Assembly: GCF_040838345.1 (NCBI RefSeq)
Contig: NZ_JBAKFF010000001.1
Span: 930,001-994,000 of the forward strand
Length of the DNA stretch: 64,000 nt
Source: Spiribacter sp. 1M189
Lineage (GTDB): Bacteria; Pseudomonadota; Gammaproteobacteria; Nitrococcales; Nitrococcaceae
Direction: 5' to 3'
The notes below the pieces were generated by a model. It saw only the letters and a program-made list of their open reading frames with translations, was not told the DNA's origin and did not search any database. Positions 18,689 through 27,227 of this stretch are shown here, one piece after another (positions within the stretch are counted from its first letter, which is position 1; every line of letters begins with the position of its first letter). Made by a program: the position numbers and the translations under genes.

Positions 18689-18912
18689 GCATAGACCTCG
18701 AAGCAATCGTGGGATCGCCTGGCGCGCCAGCCGACTGCTCGGCCGCCACGGATGCGCCCGGCGAATTACGCGCCCTGCTTAACGTAGCCGATTCGCCCTC
18801 GCGGAGAAACCGCGGGACGCCGCCAGACGTCAATCGGGCAATCCGAATGACAATGCAAGAGACGGCGGCTGAGACCATCCGCGCGCTGAGAGAAGAAGAC
18901 GACCGCCGATAA
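18670..18912 (+). other. Short open frame before the PIN toxin; doubtful antitoxin
   Basis: An open frame of 80 codons ends in TAATG, overlapping the start of the PIN gene, as an antitoxin gene would. Its C-terminal part (ETAAETIRALREEDDRR) could be a helical antitoxin tail. The first half, however, overlaps the start of the divergent antiporter gene and resembles no VapB-type DNA-binding domain. An internal ATG at 18847 would leave only 21 residues and has no ribosome-binding site. It may be a decayed antitoxin or just coupling sequence. Confidence 0.25.
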
Positions 18913-19322
18913 TGCTCTACGCTGATACGAGCGCTGTTCTACCGTTTTACCGGGCTGAGAGGAATAGTGCCGCTGTCGAGGCGATTTTCATGGAGAATGC
19001 CGGGCAAATCGGACTCAGCCCGCTCGTGCGCGTGGAGGCGGCCTCGGCCATCGCCCGTTGGCACCGCACCGGCGAGATCACCGCATCACAGGCCCGACGG
19101 ATCGAGTCCGCGCTGCAAGCCGATATCGCGGCTGACCGCTATCGACACGTACCGCTGCCGGGCGACGTTTTTGAACAGGCGCTGCAGTGGCTATCGCTGC
19201 GTGAGACGAGATTACGAACTCTGGATGCCCTCCACCTGGCAGCGGCAGCCCAACAGGAAGCTTGCCTGCTGACCGCGGACCAGAAACTGGCGGAGGCAGC
19301 GCATGCTCGATGTGGTGTGTGA
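18912..19322 (+). CDS. PIN-domain protein (VapC-like toxin)
   Basis: The 136-residue protein has the PIN acidic residues in order: LYADTSAVL (Asp5), LVRVEAASA (Glu), LRTLDALHLAAA (Asp) and LTADQKLAEAA (Asp). It should be a Mg-dependent ribonuclease, in most cases the toxin of a VapBC pair. The ATG overlaps the stop of the preceding short frame (TAATG). No recognisable VapB gene precedes it, so it is either orphaned or has an unfamiliar antitoxin. Confidence 0.82.
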   Translation: MLYADTSAVLPFYRAERNSAAVEAIFMENAGQIGLSPLVRVEAASAIARWHRTGEITASQARRIESALQADIAADRYRHVPLPGDVFEQALQWLSLRETRLRTLDALHLAAAAQQEACLLTADQKLAEAAHARCGV

Positions 19323-19382
19323 GACACTCGAGTCCATCGCCAACGCTCGCTGAGCCCCCGATTCGCCAGCCCGAGGCAAAAC

Positions 19383-20030
19383 CTAGCCGGATACGCCACG
19401 CTGACTACCCGACCGATCCAGTTTTGCGGTCCACCATGCGATAACAGGCGTCAGCACTACCGTGGGGCCAAGCCAGACCAGGATGGATGGCAAATGGCCC
19501 AGGTTGACCACCGCGGTGGCAGTCAGGGTGGCAATCGTCCCGGCAAGCATGCGGCTTAGATGGCGGGCTATCCTCGGCGTACCAGCAATCGGGCCACGCT
19601 TCCAATGCCGCCAGTCGCCTAACGACAGCGTAACGCCGATCATTCCGAATACGATCAAGACGATGGATGGGTGGAATTCACCGGTGCTAAGAATGAAGAG
19701 GCCCCAGCCAATCATGCCCGTGCCGATGAGCGCCATCCCCAACCCAGCCGCTCGGTCGAGCTTGCCGTCGGCACCGCTGCGCACCATGGCAGCACGCCAA
19801 CCCGTGAAAACGAGATAGAGCGTAAACAGGCTTATCGCCAGCAGGAAGGCATTAAAACGCAGCAACCCGAGGACAATGGCGCTGACGCCGACCGCCAGCA
19901 TGGCCAGCGCGTAGATTCTTCCAAACCGCCTGTGGGCGCTGGCGCCCTTTCGACTGAAAATAGCGACCCCGGCGGAGGCGAGTGCGATCGCGCCCGCCGT
20001 AATGTGCGTAAACAGTATGATATTGAACAT
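19383..20030 (-). CDS. DUF2306-like integral membrane protein
   Basis: The 215-residue protein begins MFNIILFTHITAGAIALAS and continues with a GASAHRRFGRIYALAML segment, the pattern of DUF2306-type proteins (a His in TM1 and HRRxGR after it). About seven membrane segments are predicted. The conserved histidines could bind haem or metal, but the function is unknown. ATG 20030 is chosen because the upstream in-frame extension is polar and unlike the family; there is no clear ribosome-binding site. Confidence 0.6.
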   Translation of the reverse strand: MFNIILFTHITAGAIALASAGVAIFSRKGASAHRRFGRIYALAMLAVGVSAIVLGLLRFNAFLLAISLFTLYLVFTGWRAAMVRSGADGKLDRAAGLGMALIGTGMIGWGLFILSTGEFHPSIVLIVFGMIGVTLSLGDWRHWKRGPIAGTPRIARHLSRMLAGTIATLTATAVVNLGHLPSILVWLGPTVVLTPVIAWWTAKLDRSGSQRGVSG

Positions 20031-20167
20031 GAGTATCAGCACTGGACCTGACTCCCGGTGACAAACCAACGGCATCGCCAAACTAATCGGGGAGAAAAGA
20101 TCGTGACGAGGGAAAATGCGCGAATGGGGACATCATTACGCGGACGAGGGGCTTGGTGTCGTTGACG

Positions 20168-20968
20168 ATGCGTGAACGCCTAATGGCCACGCTACCGTAC
20201 CTGGTATTGCCTCTGGGCAGCGGTTTAGTCCTTGGCGTGATCGGCCCTTTCGGCACTTATGAGCGCCTGCCCCTGCAGCTGAGAGTGCCTTACTGGGTGA
20301 TCGTCTTTTCACTCAATTGGCTGATTGCTGATGCGCTCATCCGCCGTGTCGAACGGATGTTCAATCATCACCGACGCGGTAGCGCCCTGTTCACCCCTCT
20401 GGCCGGAGCGCTGCTTGCCGCGCCACCCGCGACTGGCCTCGTCGCCCTGGCCAATGCGGTCTCCGGCATTGGCTGGCCGGAGAATATCGTGCGCCTGGCC
20501 GGCCAGGTTCTGTTCCTGCTCATCGCAGTATCCATCGCGGCTTTCCAGTGGCGGAGAATCCTTGCTCAAGGCTCCGATGACAAAATCGGTGAACCACCAG
20601 AGACGCCGACGGACGAGAGCGATCACCCTGACCCGACGATCCGCATAGATGATTCGGGCGTCAAAATGTTCATGGCGCGACTCACCGATTCATGCGGTGA
20701 GTATCCGCTGTGTCTTCAAATGCAGGACCACTACTTGATCACCTATCGCGAGGCGTCGTCTGAGATGATTCTGTGCCGAATGGAGGATGCCGCCCGCGAA
20801 CTCGAGTGCCTCGGTCGGCGGGTGCATCGATCCTGGTGGGTTGCGGAACGCGCAATCGAGGCGGTCGAGCGCGATGGAAATCGCATTTGCTTGCGGCTGA
20901 TCAATGGGCTTCGAGTTCCAGTTGGCCGCTCGTTCCGCCATTCCCTGAAGGACGCGGGCTGGGTCTGA
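20168..20968 (+). CDS. Membrane-anchored LytTR-domain transcription regulator
   Basis: The 266-residue protein has about four membrane segments in residues 5-125, a charged linker, and a C-terminal LytTR DNA-binding domain (residues about 165-266: LCLQMQDHYLITYRE, RRVHRSWWVAERAIEAVER, RLINGLRVPVGRSFR). No receiver domain is present, so it is a one-component membrane regulator of unknown signal. A TTG at 20162 is better spaced from the GAGGGG motif than ATG 20168, and the true start is uncertain by two codons. It stands alone between the DUF2306 gene and the FMN reductase gene. Confidence 0.78.
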   Translation: MRERLMATLPYLVLPLGSGLVLGVIGPFGTYERLPLQLRVPYWVIVFSLNWLIADALIRRVERMFNHHRRGSALFTPLAGALLAAPPATGLVALANAVSGIGWPENIVRLAGQVLFLLIAVSIAAFQWRRILAQGSDDKIGEPPETPTDESDHPDPTIRIDDSGVKMFMARLTDSCGEYPLCLQMQDHYLITYREASSEMILCRMEDAARELECLGRRVHRSWWVAERAIEAVERDGNRICLRLINGLRVPVGRSFRHSLKDAGWV

Positions 20969-21046
20969 ATGCAGTGGCGCTGGCACCAACTGGTACGATC
21001 TGACCGCGTGTACTGCCATTTTTTTTAAAGCTGGAGTCTTAGCATC

Positions 21047-21634
21047 ATGACCAATGCGCCATCCCTGATCTTCTTTGCGGGCAGCGCCCGTGAGGATTCG
21101 GTGAACAAGAAAATTGCCCGTGTCGCCGCCAGGATGGCGGAAGCGGCCGGTGCCGATGCCACTTTCATCGATCTGCGCGATTACCCCATGCCGCTTTACG
21201 ACGGTGATCTGGAAAGCCGGGATGGCCTGCCCGAGGCAGCGGTGGAGCTGAAAGCCCTGTTCCGCGACAGTGACGGATTATTCGTTGCTTCGCCCGAGTA
21301 CAACAGCTCTCTGCCACCGCTTTTGAAGAACACCATCGACTGGGTATCGCGACGAGCCTCGGCGGATGAACCACCGCTGGTTGCCTATAAAGGCAAGGTG
21401 GCGGCGATTGCTGCTGGCTCTCCAGGCGGATTGGGTGGTCTGCGGGGGCTCGTGCCGCTTCGCATGCTGCTCGGCAACCTCGGCATGCATGTCGTGCCCC
21501 AACAGCTCGCCATCTCGGGCGCCGCGACTGCGTTTGATGACGATGGCCAATTGATGGAGCCCGACCGTAAGGCTGCGCTGGAGGGCGTGGTCAAGCAATT
21601 TGTCGAGACAGCGCAGGCGCTCAAGCCAGGCTGA
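21047..21634 (+). CDS. NAD(P)H-dependent FMN reductase family protein
   Basis: The 195-residue flavodoxin-like protein starts with [20 protein letters not shown] (phosphate-binding loop for FMN) and has [21 protein letters not shown] and [14 protein letters not shown], all characteristic of the NADPH-dependent FMN reductase family (azoreductase/ChrR-like). It should reduce FMN or quinones in the cytosol. It precedes the lactate utilisation genes by 193 bases, and a perfect hairpin (21679-21696) lies in the gap, so it is probably a separate unit. Confidence 0.88.
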   Translation: MTNAPSLIFFAGSAREDSVNKKIARVAARMAEAAGADATFIDLRDYPMPLYDGDLESRDGLPEAAVELKALFRDSDGLFVASPEYNSSLPPLLKNTIDWVSRRASADEPPLVAYKGKVAAIAAGSPGGLGGLRGLVPLRMLLGNLGMHVVPQQLAISGAATAFDDDGQLMEPDRKAALEGVVKQFVETAQALKPG

Positions 21635-21678
21635 GCCATCCGTCAGCGCCCCCGCACGGGTCGCGTTGATGCCGGCAT

Positions 21679-21696
21679 CATGCGGACTACCGCATG
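21679..21696. repeat. Perfect short hairpin between FMN reductase and lldP
   Basis: CATGCGG and CCGCATG form a perfect seven-base-pair stem around ACTA, 45 bases after the FMN reductase stop. No T-tract follows. It could be a regulator site for the lactate genes or a weak 3' end. Confidence 0.35.
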
Positions 21697-21827
21697 TCCT
21701 GCAGGGCAATGGACTTTGCAGCGCTGATAAAAAATATTCAGACTATCGCGCCACTGTTCAGGTCACCATTCCGACGAGCCCCGCTTGGGCGCGACACCAC
21801 ATTCAGCATTGGGGAGGAGAGAACGCC

Positions 21828-23657
21828 GTGTCCCTTTGGCTCATTGTGCTCATGGCGCTGTTGCCGCTGGCGACGGTCGCCGTTTTCCTTGTCATACTGC
21901 GCTGGCCCGCCAAATATGCCATGCCCCTTGCCTACGCAGTCGCCGTGGCTGTCGCCCTGGGTTTCTGGGGCACTGATCTGAACATTGTCGCTGGGGCCTC
22001 GGTCAACGGGGTCGTCATCGCGCTGAATATCCTGTTCATCGTCTTCGGTGCCATCCTGCTCCTCTACACGCTGCGTGAGAGCGGCGCCATCGAAGTCATC
22101 CAGCGGGGCTTTGAGGATATCTCGCCGGATCGTCGTATCCAGGCGATCATCGTGGCCTGGCTGTTTGGCGCACTGATCGAGGGCGCCTCGGGATTCGGGA
22201 CGCCGGCGGCCATCGCTGCCCCGCTCCTCGTGGCCCTCGGCTTTCCTGCAATGGCCGCCGTTGTCTCGGCGATGATCATCCAGTCGACACCGGTCTCCTT
22301 CGGCGCGATTGGCACCCCGATCATCGTTGGCGTCAACGCGGGCCTGTCGGACCAGTCGGTCACCGACCGAATGGTCGAGGCCGCCGGCATTCCCTACGCC
22401 GAGTATCTGGACCAGATCGGCATGCAGGTGGCGATGCTGCACGGCCTCGTCGGTGTCTTCATTCCGCTGATCATGGTGGGGATGCTGACGCGGTTTTTCG
22501 GCGAGAAACGCTCCTTCATCGAGGGTCTGCGCGCCTGGCCGTTTGCGCTGTTCGCGGGCATCGTTTTCGTGGTGCCCTACTACACGGTCGCGGCTTTGCT
22601 CGGCCCGGAGTTTCCGGCACTGATCGGCGGCCTGATCGGTATTGCGATCGTCATACCGGCTGCCCGCCGCGGCTGGTTCATGCCAAAGGACACTTTCGAC
22701 TTCGAGCCCCGGGATCGCTGGCAGCCGGAGTGGATCAGCGCGCTCCAGGACGCCTCGGGGCCCACGCGTGACGGGAGCAAGCCACTGTCCCAGTTCCAGG
22801 CTTGGCTGCCCTACATCATCGTGGCGGGTCTGCTGGTCATCACGCGAGTGATACCCCCGGTCACGGATGCCCTGCGATCGGATGCCGTGACGCTGTCCAT
22901 TCCCGATATTTTCGGATCCGGTATCAGCGCCGCATCCCAGCCCCTCTATCTGCCGGGCTTCGTGCTGCTCGTGACCTCATTGATCACGTATTTCCTTCAT
23001 CAGATGTGGCACCACGGCAACTATCGCCGCGCCTGGACAACCGCCGGCAGGACCATCGTTGCCGCCGGCTCGGCGCTGATCTTCGCGGTGCCGATGGTCC
23101 AGGTCTTCATCAACTCTGCGCCCGACGGTCACGACACCGTGGCTGCGATCCAGGCTTCCCTGGCGAATGGCGTGACGTTGGGGACACTGGATCAGATTGC
23201 CAGCATGCCGGAGATGCTCGCCCAGGGCGTCGCCGCGCTGACCGGTCAGCTCTGGCCACTCTTCGCGCCCACCGTGGGCGGGCTGGGCGCTTTCCTCGCC
23301 GGCAGCAACACGATCAGCAACATGATGTTCTCGTTCTTCCAGATCTCCACGGCGGAGCAGATCGGCCTCGGCTCGTTCGGCGCCTCCATGGTGGTGTCCT
23401 TGCAGGCGGTTGGTGGCGCCGGTGGCAATATGGTGACGGTGCATAACGTGGTTGCCGCCTCCGCCACGGTGGGACTGCTCGGCCGCGAGGGCGACGTCAT
23501 CCGCAAGACGCTCATCCCGATGGCCTATTACATGATCGCCGCCGGTCTACTGGGAATGGCCATCATTAACGGTGGTCTAAATGCCTGGTATGCCGGTTGG
23601 GTCGGCTTCCTGGCCGTCGCGCTGGTGTTCATGCTCACCAATCGAGGGAGGAAATAG
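21828..23657 (+). CDS. lldP: L-lactate permease (LctP family)
   Basis: The 609-residue protein has some fourteen membrane segments and the LctP signatures [34 protein letters not shown] and [13 protein letters not shown] (given in part). It imports lactate, possibly also glycolate, with protons. The start is GTG 21828, eight bases after GGGGAGGAGA; longer in-frame upstream sequence is unlike the family. It is followed two bases later by the lactate dehydrogenase gene, giving an uptake-oxidation operon. Confidence 0.93.
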   Translation: MSLWLIVLMALLPLATVAVFLVILRWPAKYAMPLAYAVAVAVALGFWGTDLNIVAGASVNGVVIALNILFIVFGAILLLYTLRESGAIEVIQRGFEDISPDRRIQAIIVAWLFGALIEGASGFGTPAAIAAPLLVALGFPAMAAVVSAMIIQSTPVSFGAIGTPIIVGVNAGLSDQSVTDRMVEAAGIPYAEYLDQIGMQVAMLHGLVGVFIPLIMVGMLTRFFGEKRSFIEGLRAWPFALFAGIVFVVPYYTVAALLGPEFPALIGGLIGIAIVIPAARRGWFMPKDTFDFEPRDRWQPEWISALQDASGPTRDGSKPLSQFQAWLPYIIVAGLLVITRVIPPVTDALRSDAVTLSIPDIFGSGISAASQPLYLPGFVLLVTSLITYFLHQMWHHGNYRRAWTTAGRTIVAAGSALIFAVPMVQVFINSAPDGHDTVAAIQASLANGVTLGTLDQIASMPEMLAQGVAALTGQLWPLFAPTVGGLGAFLAGSNTISNMMFSFFQISTAEQIGLGSFGASMVVSLQAVGGAGGNMVTVHNVVAASATVGLLGREGDVIRKTLIPMAYYMIAAGLLGMAIINGGLNAWYAGWVGFLAVALVFMLTNRGRK

Positions 23658-23659
23658 CG

Positions 23660-24826
23660 ATGGCCGTGATCACCTGCATTGATGATCTCAAGCGCCTTTA
23701 CAAGCGCCGTGTCCCGAAGATGTTCTACGACTACTGCGAGACCGGCAGTTGGAGCGAACAGACCTTTCAGGAGAATACGAGCGACTTCCGCTCGATCTAC
23801 TTCCGCCAGCGCGTCGCCATCGACATGACCCGGCGCACGACGGCGGCCCGCATGCTGGGTCAAGAAGTGAGCATGCCGGTTGCCCTGGCGCCGGTGGGGC
23901 TGACGGGGATGCAGCATGCCGATGGCGAGATACTGGCGGCACAGGCGGCCGAGGAGTTCGGGGTGCCCTTCACGCTCTCCACGCTGTCGATCTGCTCCAT
24001 CGAGGATGTCGCGGCGAAGACCACCAAGCCCTTCTGGTTTCAGGTCTACACGCTCTCCGATGACGATTTCATGCGCCGGCTCATGGAACGCGCCCGGGCG
24101 GCGAACTGCTCGGCAATCGTCATCACACTGGATCTCCAGGTCCAGGGCCAGCGCCACAAGGACCTCAAGAATGGCCTGAGCGCACCGCCCAAGCTCACCA
24201 TCAAGTCAATCGCCAACCTCGCCACCAAGCTCTCCTGGGGCGTGGAAATGCTCGGCGCCACCCGGAGGACCTTCGGCAATGTGGTGGGTCATGCGAGCGG
24301 CGTCACCGATTCCCGTTCGCTGTCGTCATGGACCGCCGAGGCCTTCGACCACTCCCTCGACTGGGATCGGGTCAAAGAGCTCATGGACATGTGGGGCGGC
24401 AAGGTGGTCCTCAAGGGCATCATGAACCGCGAGGACGCGGAGCGTGCCGCCGAACTGGGTGCCGACGCCATCGTCGTCTCCAACCACGGAGGTCGTCAGC
24501 TGGATGGTGCACTCAGCAGCATCCGGGCGCTCCCCGATATCCTTGAGGCGGTGGGTGATCGCTTGGAGGTCTACTTCGACAGTGGCGTGCGCTCCGGCCA
24601 GGATATCCTCAAGGCCCTCGCGCTGGGTGCCGATGGTGTCATGATCGGCCGCGCCTGGGTCTACGGACTCGGCGCCATGGGCAAGGAGGGCGTCACCAAG
24701 TCGCTGGAAGTGCTCCACAAGGAGCTCGATACCACCATGGCGCTCTGTGGCCATCGCGACATCAATCAGGTCGGCCGCGATATCCTGCACGTCCCCCGGG
24801 ATTTTGGCGGACGCTGGGCCGAATGA
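23660..24826 (+). CDS. lldD: FMN-dependent L-lactate dehydrogenase / alpha-hydroxy-acid oxidase
   Basis: The 388-residue TIM-barrel protein has the family markers FYDYCETGSWSEQTFQEN, MPVALAPVGLTGM, TLSTLSICSIEDVA, VVLKGIM (FMN lysine) and VVSNHGGRQLDG (catalytic His and substrate Arg), plus YFDSGVRSGQDILKALALG near the end. It oxidises L-lactate to pyruvate at the inner membrane, passing electrons to quinone. GGGAGGAAATAGCG precedes the ATG, overlapping the permease stop region. Related family members oxidise glycolate or mandelate, but the permease next door favours lactate. Confidence 0.92.
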   Translation: MAVITCIDDLKRLYKRRVPKMFYDYCETGSWSEQTFQENTSDFRSIYFRQRVAIDMTRRTTAARMLGQEVSMPVALAPVGLTGMQHADGEILAAQAAEEFGVPFTLSTLSICSIEDVAAKTTKPFWFQVYTLSDDDFMRRLMERARAANCSAIVITLDLQVQGQRHKDLKNGLSAPPKLTIKSIANLATKLSWGVEMLGATRRTFGNVVGHASGVTDSRSLSSWTAEAFDHSLDWDRVKELMDMWGGKVVLKGIMNREDAERAAELGADAIVVSNHGGRQLDGALSSIRALPDILEAVGDRLEVYFDSGVRSGQDILKALALGADGVMIGRAWVYGLGAMGKEGVTKSLEVLHKELDTTMALCGHRDINQVGRDILHVPRDFGGRWAE

Positions 24827-24836
24827 GAGGTAGCGC

Positions 24837-24902
24837 ATGCATGAATTCGGAATGATGGGGCCGATGGGCTGGGTTATGTCTGTCCTTGCAATTCTCCTGT
24901 GA
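24837..24902 (+). CDS. Possible 21-residue membrane peptide
   Basis: Ten bases after lldD, a GAGAGGTAGCGC ribosome-binding site leads into an ATG and a 21-codon frame. The product is Met/Gly-rich then hydrophobic (MHEFGMMGPMGWVMSVLAIL, one Leu more). It looks like the start of small Met/Gly-rich membrane proteins with a C-terminal SHOCT segment, but stops after one short helix. It overlaps the 3' end of the convergent glycosyltransferase gene by 29 bases, so it could be a truncated remnant or a genuine small protein. Confidence 0.35.
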   Translation: MHEFGMMGPMGWVMSVLAILL

Positions 24903-25563
24903 GCCAGTCGCTAAGCCGCGTTTGGGAGAGCGACGGAGCCGAGAGCGCAGCCAGTTCCGTCCGTAGCGCCTCGAGGTCATCAAAGGTATCCGTATCGGTC
25001 CTCCGCGGCAGGAATTCCACGGGGACTCCGCCGCCACGGATTCCGCCGACCAGGTCATTCAGCGTTGTCGCCTCGCTGTAGGCAACGCCAGTCCAGCGCT
25101 CTGGGGCGAGCGGAATACCGGCGGCGAACAGGTAAAATCCCCCGTCCAGCGCCGGGCCGATCACACAGGCACCCGGTCGCCTCTCGAGCCGTTCAATTGC
25201 CTCAGCAACGGCCGCCGGCGTCAGCTGCGGGCTGTCCGTACCCATCAGGATCACCGCATCATGGGACTTCGCAAGCGCCGAGTAGACCGTATGCAAACGC
25301 TCTCCCAGAGGCCCCTCTCCCGTCCAGATCGCCGGAAATGCCCGCCATTGCCCCAGATGGACCGCCTGCGGTTCGGCGACGGCCCAGTGCGGACGTAACG
25401 CCAGCGGGTAGCGCTCCGCAAGGGTACCAACCGTCTCCGCCACCGCGGCGACGCTGAGTCGGTAGAACGCCTGCGCATTCGATAGACCGATATCCCGGGC
25501 AAGACGCGTCTTGACCGGCGATAGACCGGTGGTTTTCGCGAAAACGGCGACCGCGACTTTCAT
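24874..25563 (-). CDS. TIGR04282-type glycosyltransferase/nucleotidyltransferase-like protein (DUF2064)
   Basis: The 229-residue protein begins MKVAVAVFAKTTGLSPVKTR and contains VILMGTDSPQLTPAAVAEA and GPALDGGFYLFA, the markers of the DUF2064/TIGR04282 family (GT-A-like fold). Databases tie the family to arsenosugar biosynthesis by co-occurrence; the reaction is not established here and no arsenic gene is present. The start at 25563 overlaps the upstream stop as ATGA. It is the last gene of a three-gene operon with a GT2 enzyme and a nucleoside phosphorylase. Confidence 0.85.
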   Translation of the reverse strand: MKVAVAVFAKTTGLSPVKTRLARDIGLSNAQAFYRLSVAAVAETVGTLAERYPLALRPHWAVAEPQAVHLGQWRAFPAIWTGEGPLGERLHTVYSALAKSHDAVILMGTDSPQLTPAAVAEAIERLERRPGACVIGPALDGGFYLFAAGIPLAPERWTGVAYSEATTLNDLVGGIRGGGVPVEFLPRRTDTDTFDDLEALRTELAALSAPSLSQTRLSDWLTGELQGQT

Positions 25564-26249
25564 CCCGCCCGCCGCCTTCGCAGGCGCTTCCATTCCGGCC
25601 AGGCCTGCCTGAGCCAGATGGACTGGTGGTGCAGCGTGGTCCGCAGCCACCCATGCCGCACATATTTCCGCGCACTGGTATAAATGATCTCGCCCACGGG
25701 CACCACATCGATGCCCTCCTGGCGGGCCCGCCAGACAAAGACATGGTCCTCGCCGTACGGCAGATCCTCGCGGAAACCACCGAGCGCCTCGAACCGCTCG
25801 CGCGCGATGCAGAATCCCTGATCACCGAAGGGCACCTTCAGCCACCGTGAGCGAAGGTTCGCCCCCAGGCTGCTCAGCGACATCAACCATGGCGATCCGT
25901 CGCGGAAGGCGAGATCGAGATAGAACAGCCCGCCCGGTTCTCTATCGATCGCCTGCTGGAGCGCCTCCATGCTGCCCGGCGTCAGGCGGGAGTCCGCATG
26001 CAGGAACCAGAGGTAATCGCCGCGGGAGGACCGGGCGCCTGCGTTCATCTGCGGCCCCCGCCCCGGCGTGGCCTGCAGGGACCGGACACGCTTGCCGTGG
26101 AGGGGCCCGATGGATTCGTCGAGGCCATCCCCCGCCGAGCTCACGAGGATGACCTCAAGAGGCCCCGGCAGACCGGCGATATCGTCCAGCAGCGTTTGCC
26201 ACTGGTCCTCGCCCGGTGCCACAGGAATGATGATGGAGAAACGCCGCAT
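25560..26249 (-). CDS. TIGR04283-type family 2 glycosyltransferase
   Basis: The 229-residue GT-A protein begins MRRFSIIIPVAPGEDQWQTL. It has GRGPQMNAGARSSRGDYLWFLHADSRL, with the HAD in place of a DxD metal motif, and PFGDQGFCIARE plus LPYGEDHVFVWRAR near the end (each named in part). It would transfer a sugar from a nucleotide or phosphate donor to a small acceptor in the cytosol. ATG 26249 lies two bases after the phosphorylase stop. TIGR04282 and TIGR04283 proteins commonly come as a pair, as here. Confidence 0.87.
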   Translation of the reverse strand: MRRFSIIIPVAPGEDQWQTLLDDIAGLPGPLEVILVSSAGDGLDESIGPLHGKRVRSLQATPGRGPQMNAGARSSRGDYLWFLHADSRLTPGSMEALQQAIDREPGGLFYLDLAFRDGSPWLMSLSSLGANLRSRWLKVPFGDQGFCIARERFEALGGFREDLPYGEDHVFVWRARQEGIDVVPVGEIIYTSARKYVRHGWLRTTLHHQSIWLRQAWPEWKRLRRRRAG

Positions 26250-26251
26250 CA

Positions 26252-27097
26252 CTACTGCCTGAGCACGTCGAGCCATTCACGTTTCGCCTCGGGGATCTTG
26301 TCGTCCGGAGTCAGCAATGCGGTGGACAGCGTCTCGCGATAGGCCGGGTCGACCGGCGGGAGCGGCGTATCCAGCAAGGCCAGCAGGAGCGTCTTGGCAT
26401 TCTCGACAGACCCGCCATATCGCGCGATGACGTCGGCCACGCTGACATGCTGCGACGGATCATCCATCCAGCAGTCATAGTCCGTGACGATGCCGATGGT
26501 GGCATAGGCGAGCTGCGCCTCACGGGCGAGGAATACCTCCGGGATATTCGTCATGCCCACCAGATCGCATCCGGCCATGCGCAGGAAATGGCTCTCCGCC
26601 CGCGTACCAAGGCGTGGCCCGTCGACGCAGGCATAGGTCTTGCCCGTCTGCAGCGCGAAGCCGCACTGCTCTGCCCAATGGCTGATCCAGGCCGTAAGGT
26701 CAGGACAGGTGGGATCCGCCGTTGAGACATGGGCCGCTACGCCATCTCCGAAGAAGGTCTTCTCCCGCGGGCCTTTGACGAAGTCGAAGTATTGATCCGG
26801 GATGACGAACTCGCCCGGTGAGATATCCGCTCGCAGGCTGCCGGTGGCTGAAAAACCGATGATCTGCCGGGCCCCGAGTTTCTTCAGGGCGAAGATATTG
26901 GCGCGGTAATTGATCTCATGGGGCAACAGACCGTGATGCCGGCCGTGGCGTGGCAGAAAAAGGACCGTCCGATCCTTGAAAGCCGCCCTGACGACGGGCG
27001 CGGAAGGCGGACCGAAGGGGGTGTCCACGGCTACCTCCTCAAGGACCTTTAGGCCATCGATCTGATAGATCCCCGTGCCACCAATGATCGCTAGCAT
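26252..27097 (-). CDS. S-methyl-5'-thioadenosine/5'-deoxynucleoside phosphorylase
   Basis: The 281-residue protein begins MLAIIGGTGIYQIDGL and carries FLPRHGRHHGLLPHEINYRAN, GFSATGSLRADISPGEFVIPDQ, CVDGPRLGTRAESHFLR and GMTNIPEVFLAREAQL-type motifs (named in part) of the MTAP/PNP family. It should phosphorolyse methylthioadenosine, giving the base and 5-methylthioribose-1-phosphate. Family members also accept 5'-deoxyadenosine, the by-product of radical SAM enzymes such as the one encoded 2.3 kb away. ATG 27097 follows GAGGAG; a TATAAA box lies 30 bases upstream. Confidence 0.88.
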   Translation of the reverse strand: MLAIIGGTGIYQIDGLKVLEEVAVDTPFGPPSAPVVRAAFKDRTVLFLPRHGRHHGLLPHEINYRANIFALKKLGARQIIGFSATGSLRADISPGEFVIPDQYFDFVKGPREKTFFGDGVAAHVSTADPTCPDLTAWISHWAEQCGFALQTGKTYACVDGPRLGTRAESHFLRMAGCDLVGMTNIPEVFLAREAQLAYATIGIVTDYDCWMDDPSQHVSVADVIARYGGSVENAKTLLLALLDTPLPPVDPAYRETLSTALLTPDDKIPEAKREWLDVLRQ

Positions 27098-27126
27098 GTG
27101 CCAATCACTCCTCACTTTTTCTGCCC

Positions 27127-27132
27127 TTTATA
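27127..27132 (-). promoter_or_regulatory. Candidate -10 box for the phosphorylase/glycosyltransferase operon
   Basis: TATAAA on the minus strand lies 30 bases before the phosphorylase start. The -35 region at 17-18 bases (TCCCGC/TTCCCG) is weak. Confidence 0.35.
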
Positions 27133-27227
27133 CTGGCAGCGGATGGCGCGCGGGAATACGGGTTATTGCGGATGCGCTCCGCCGCCCCGCCAGCGACGAT
27201 ATATCGGGTTCATGAGAGAGGTGCACC

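Noticed and set aside
21635-21827. Riboswitch upstream of the lactate permease
   Set aside because: Only one short perfect hairpin is present and no multi-stem conserved core could be drawn.
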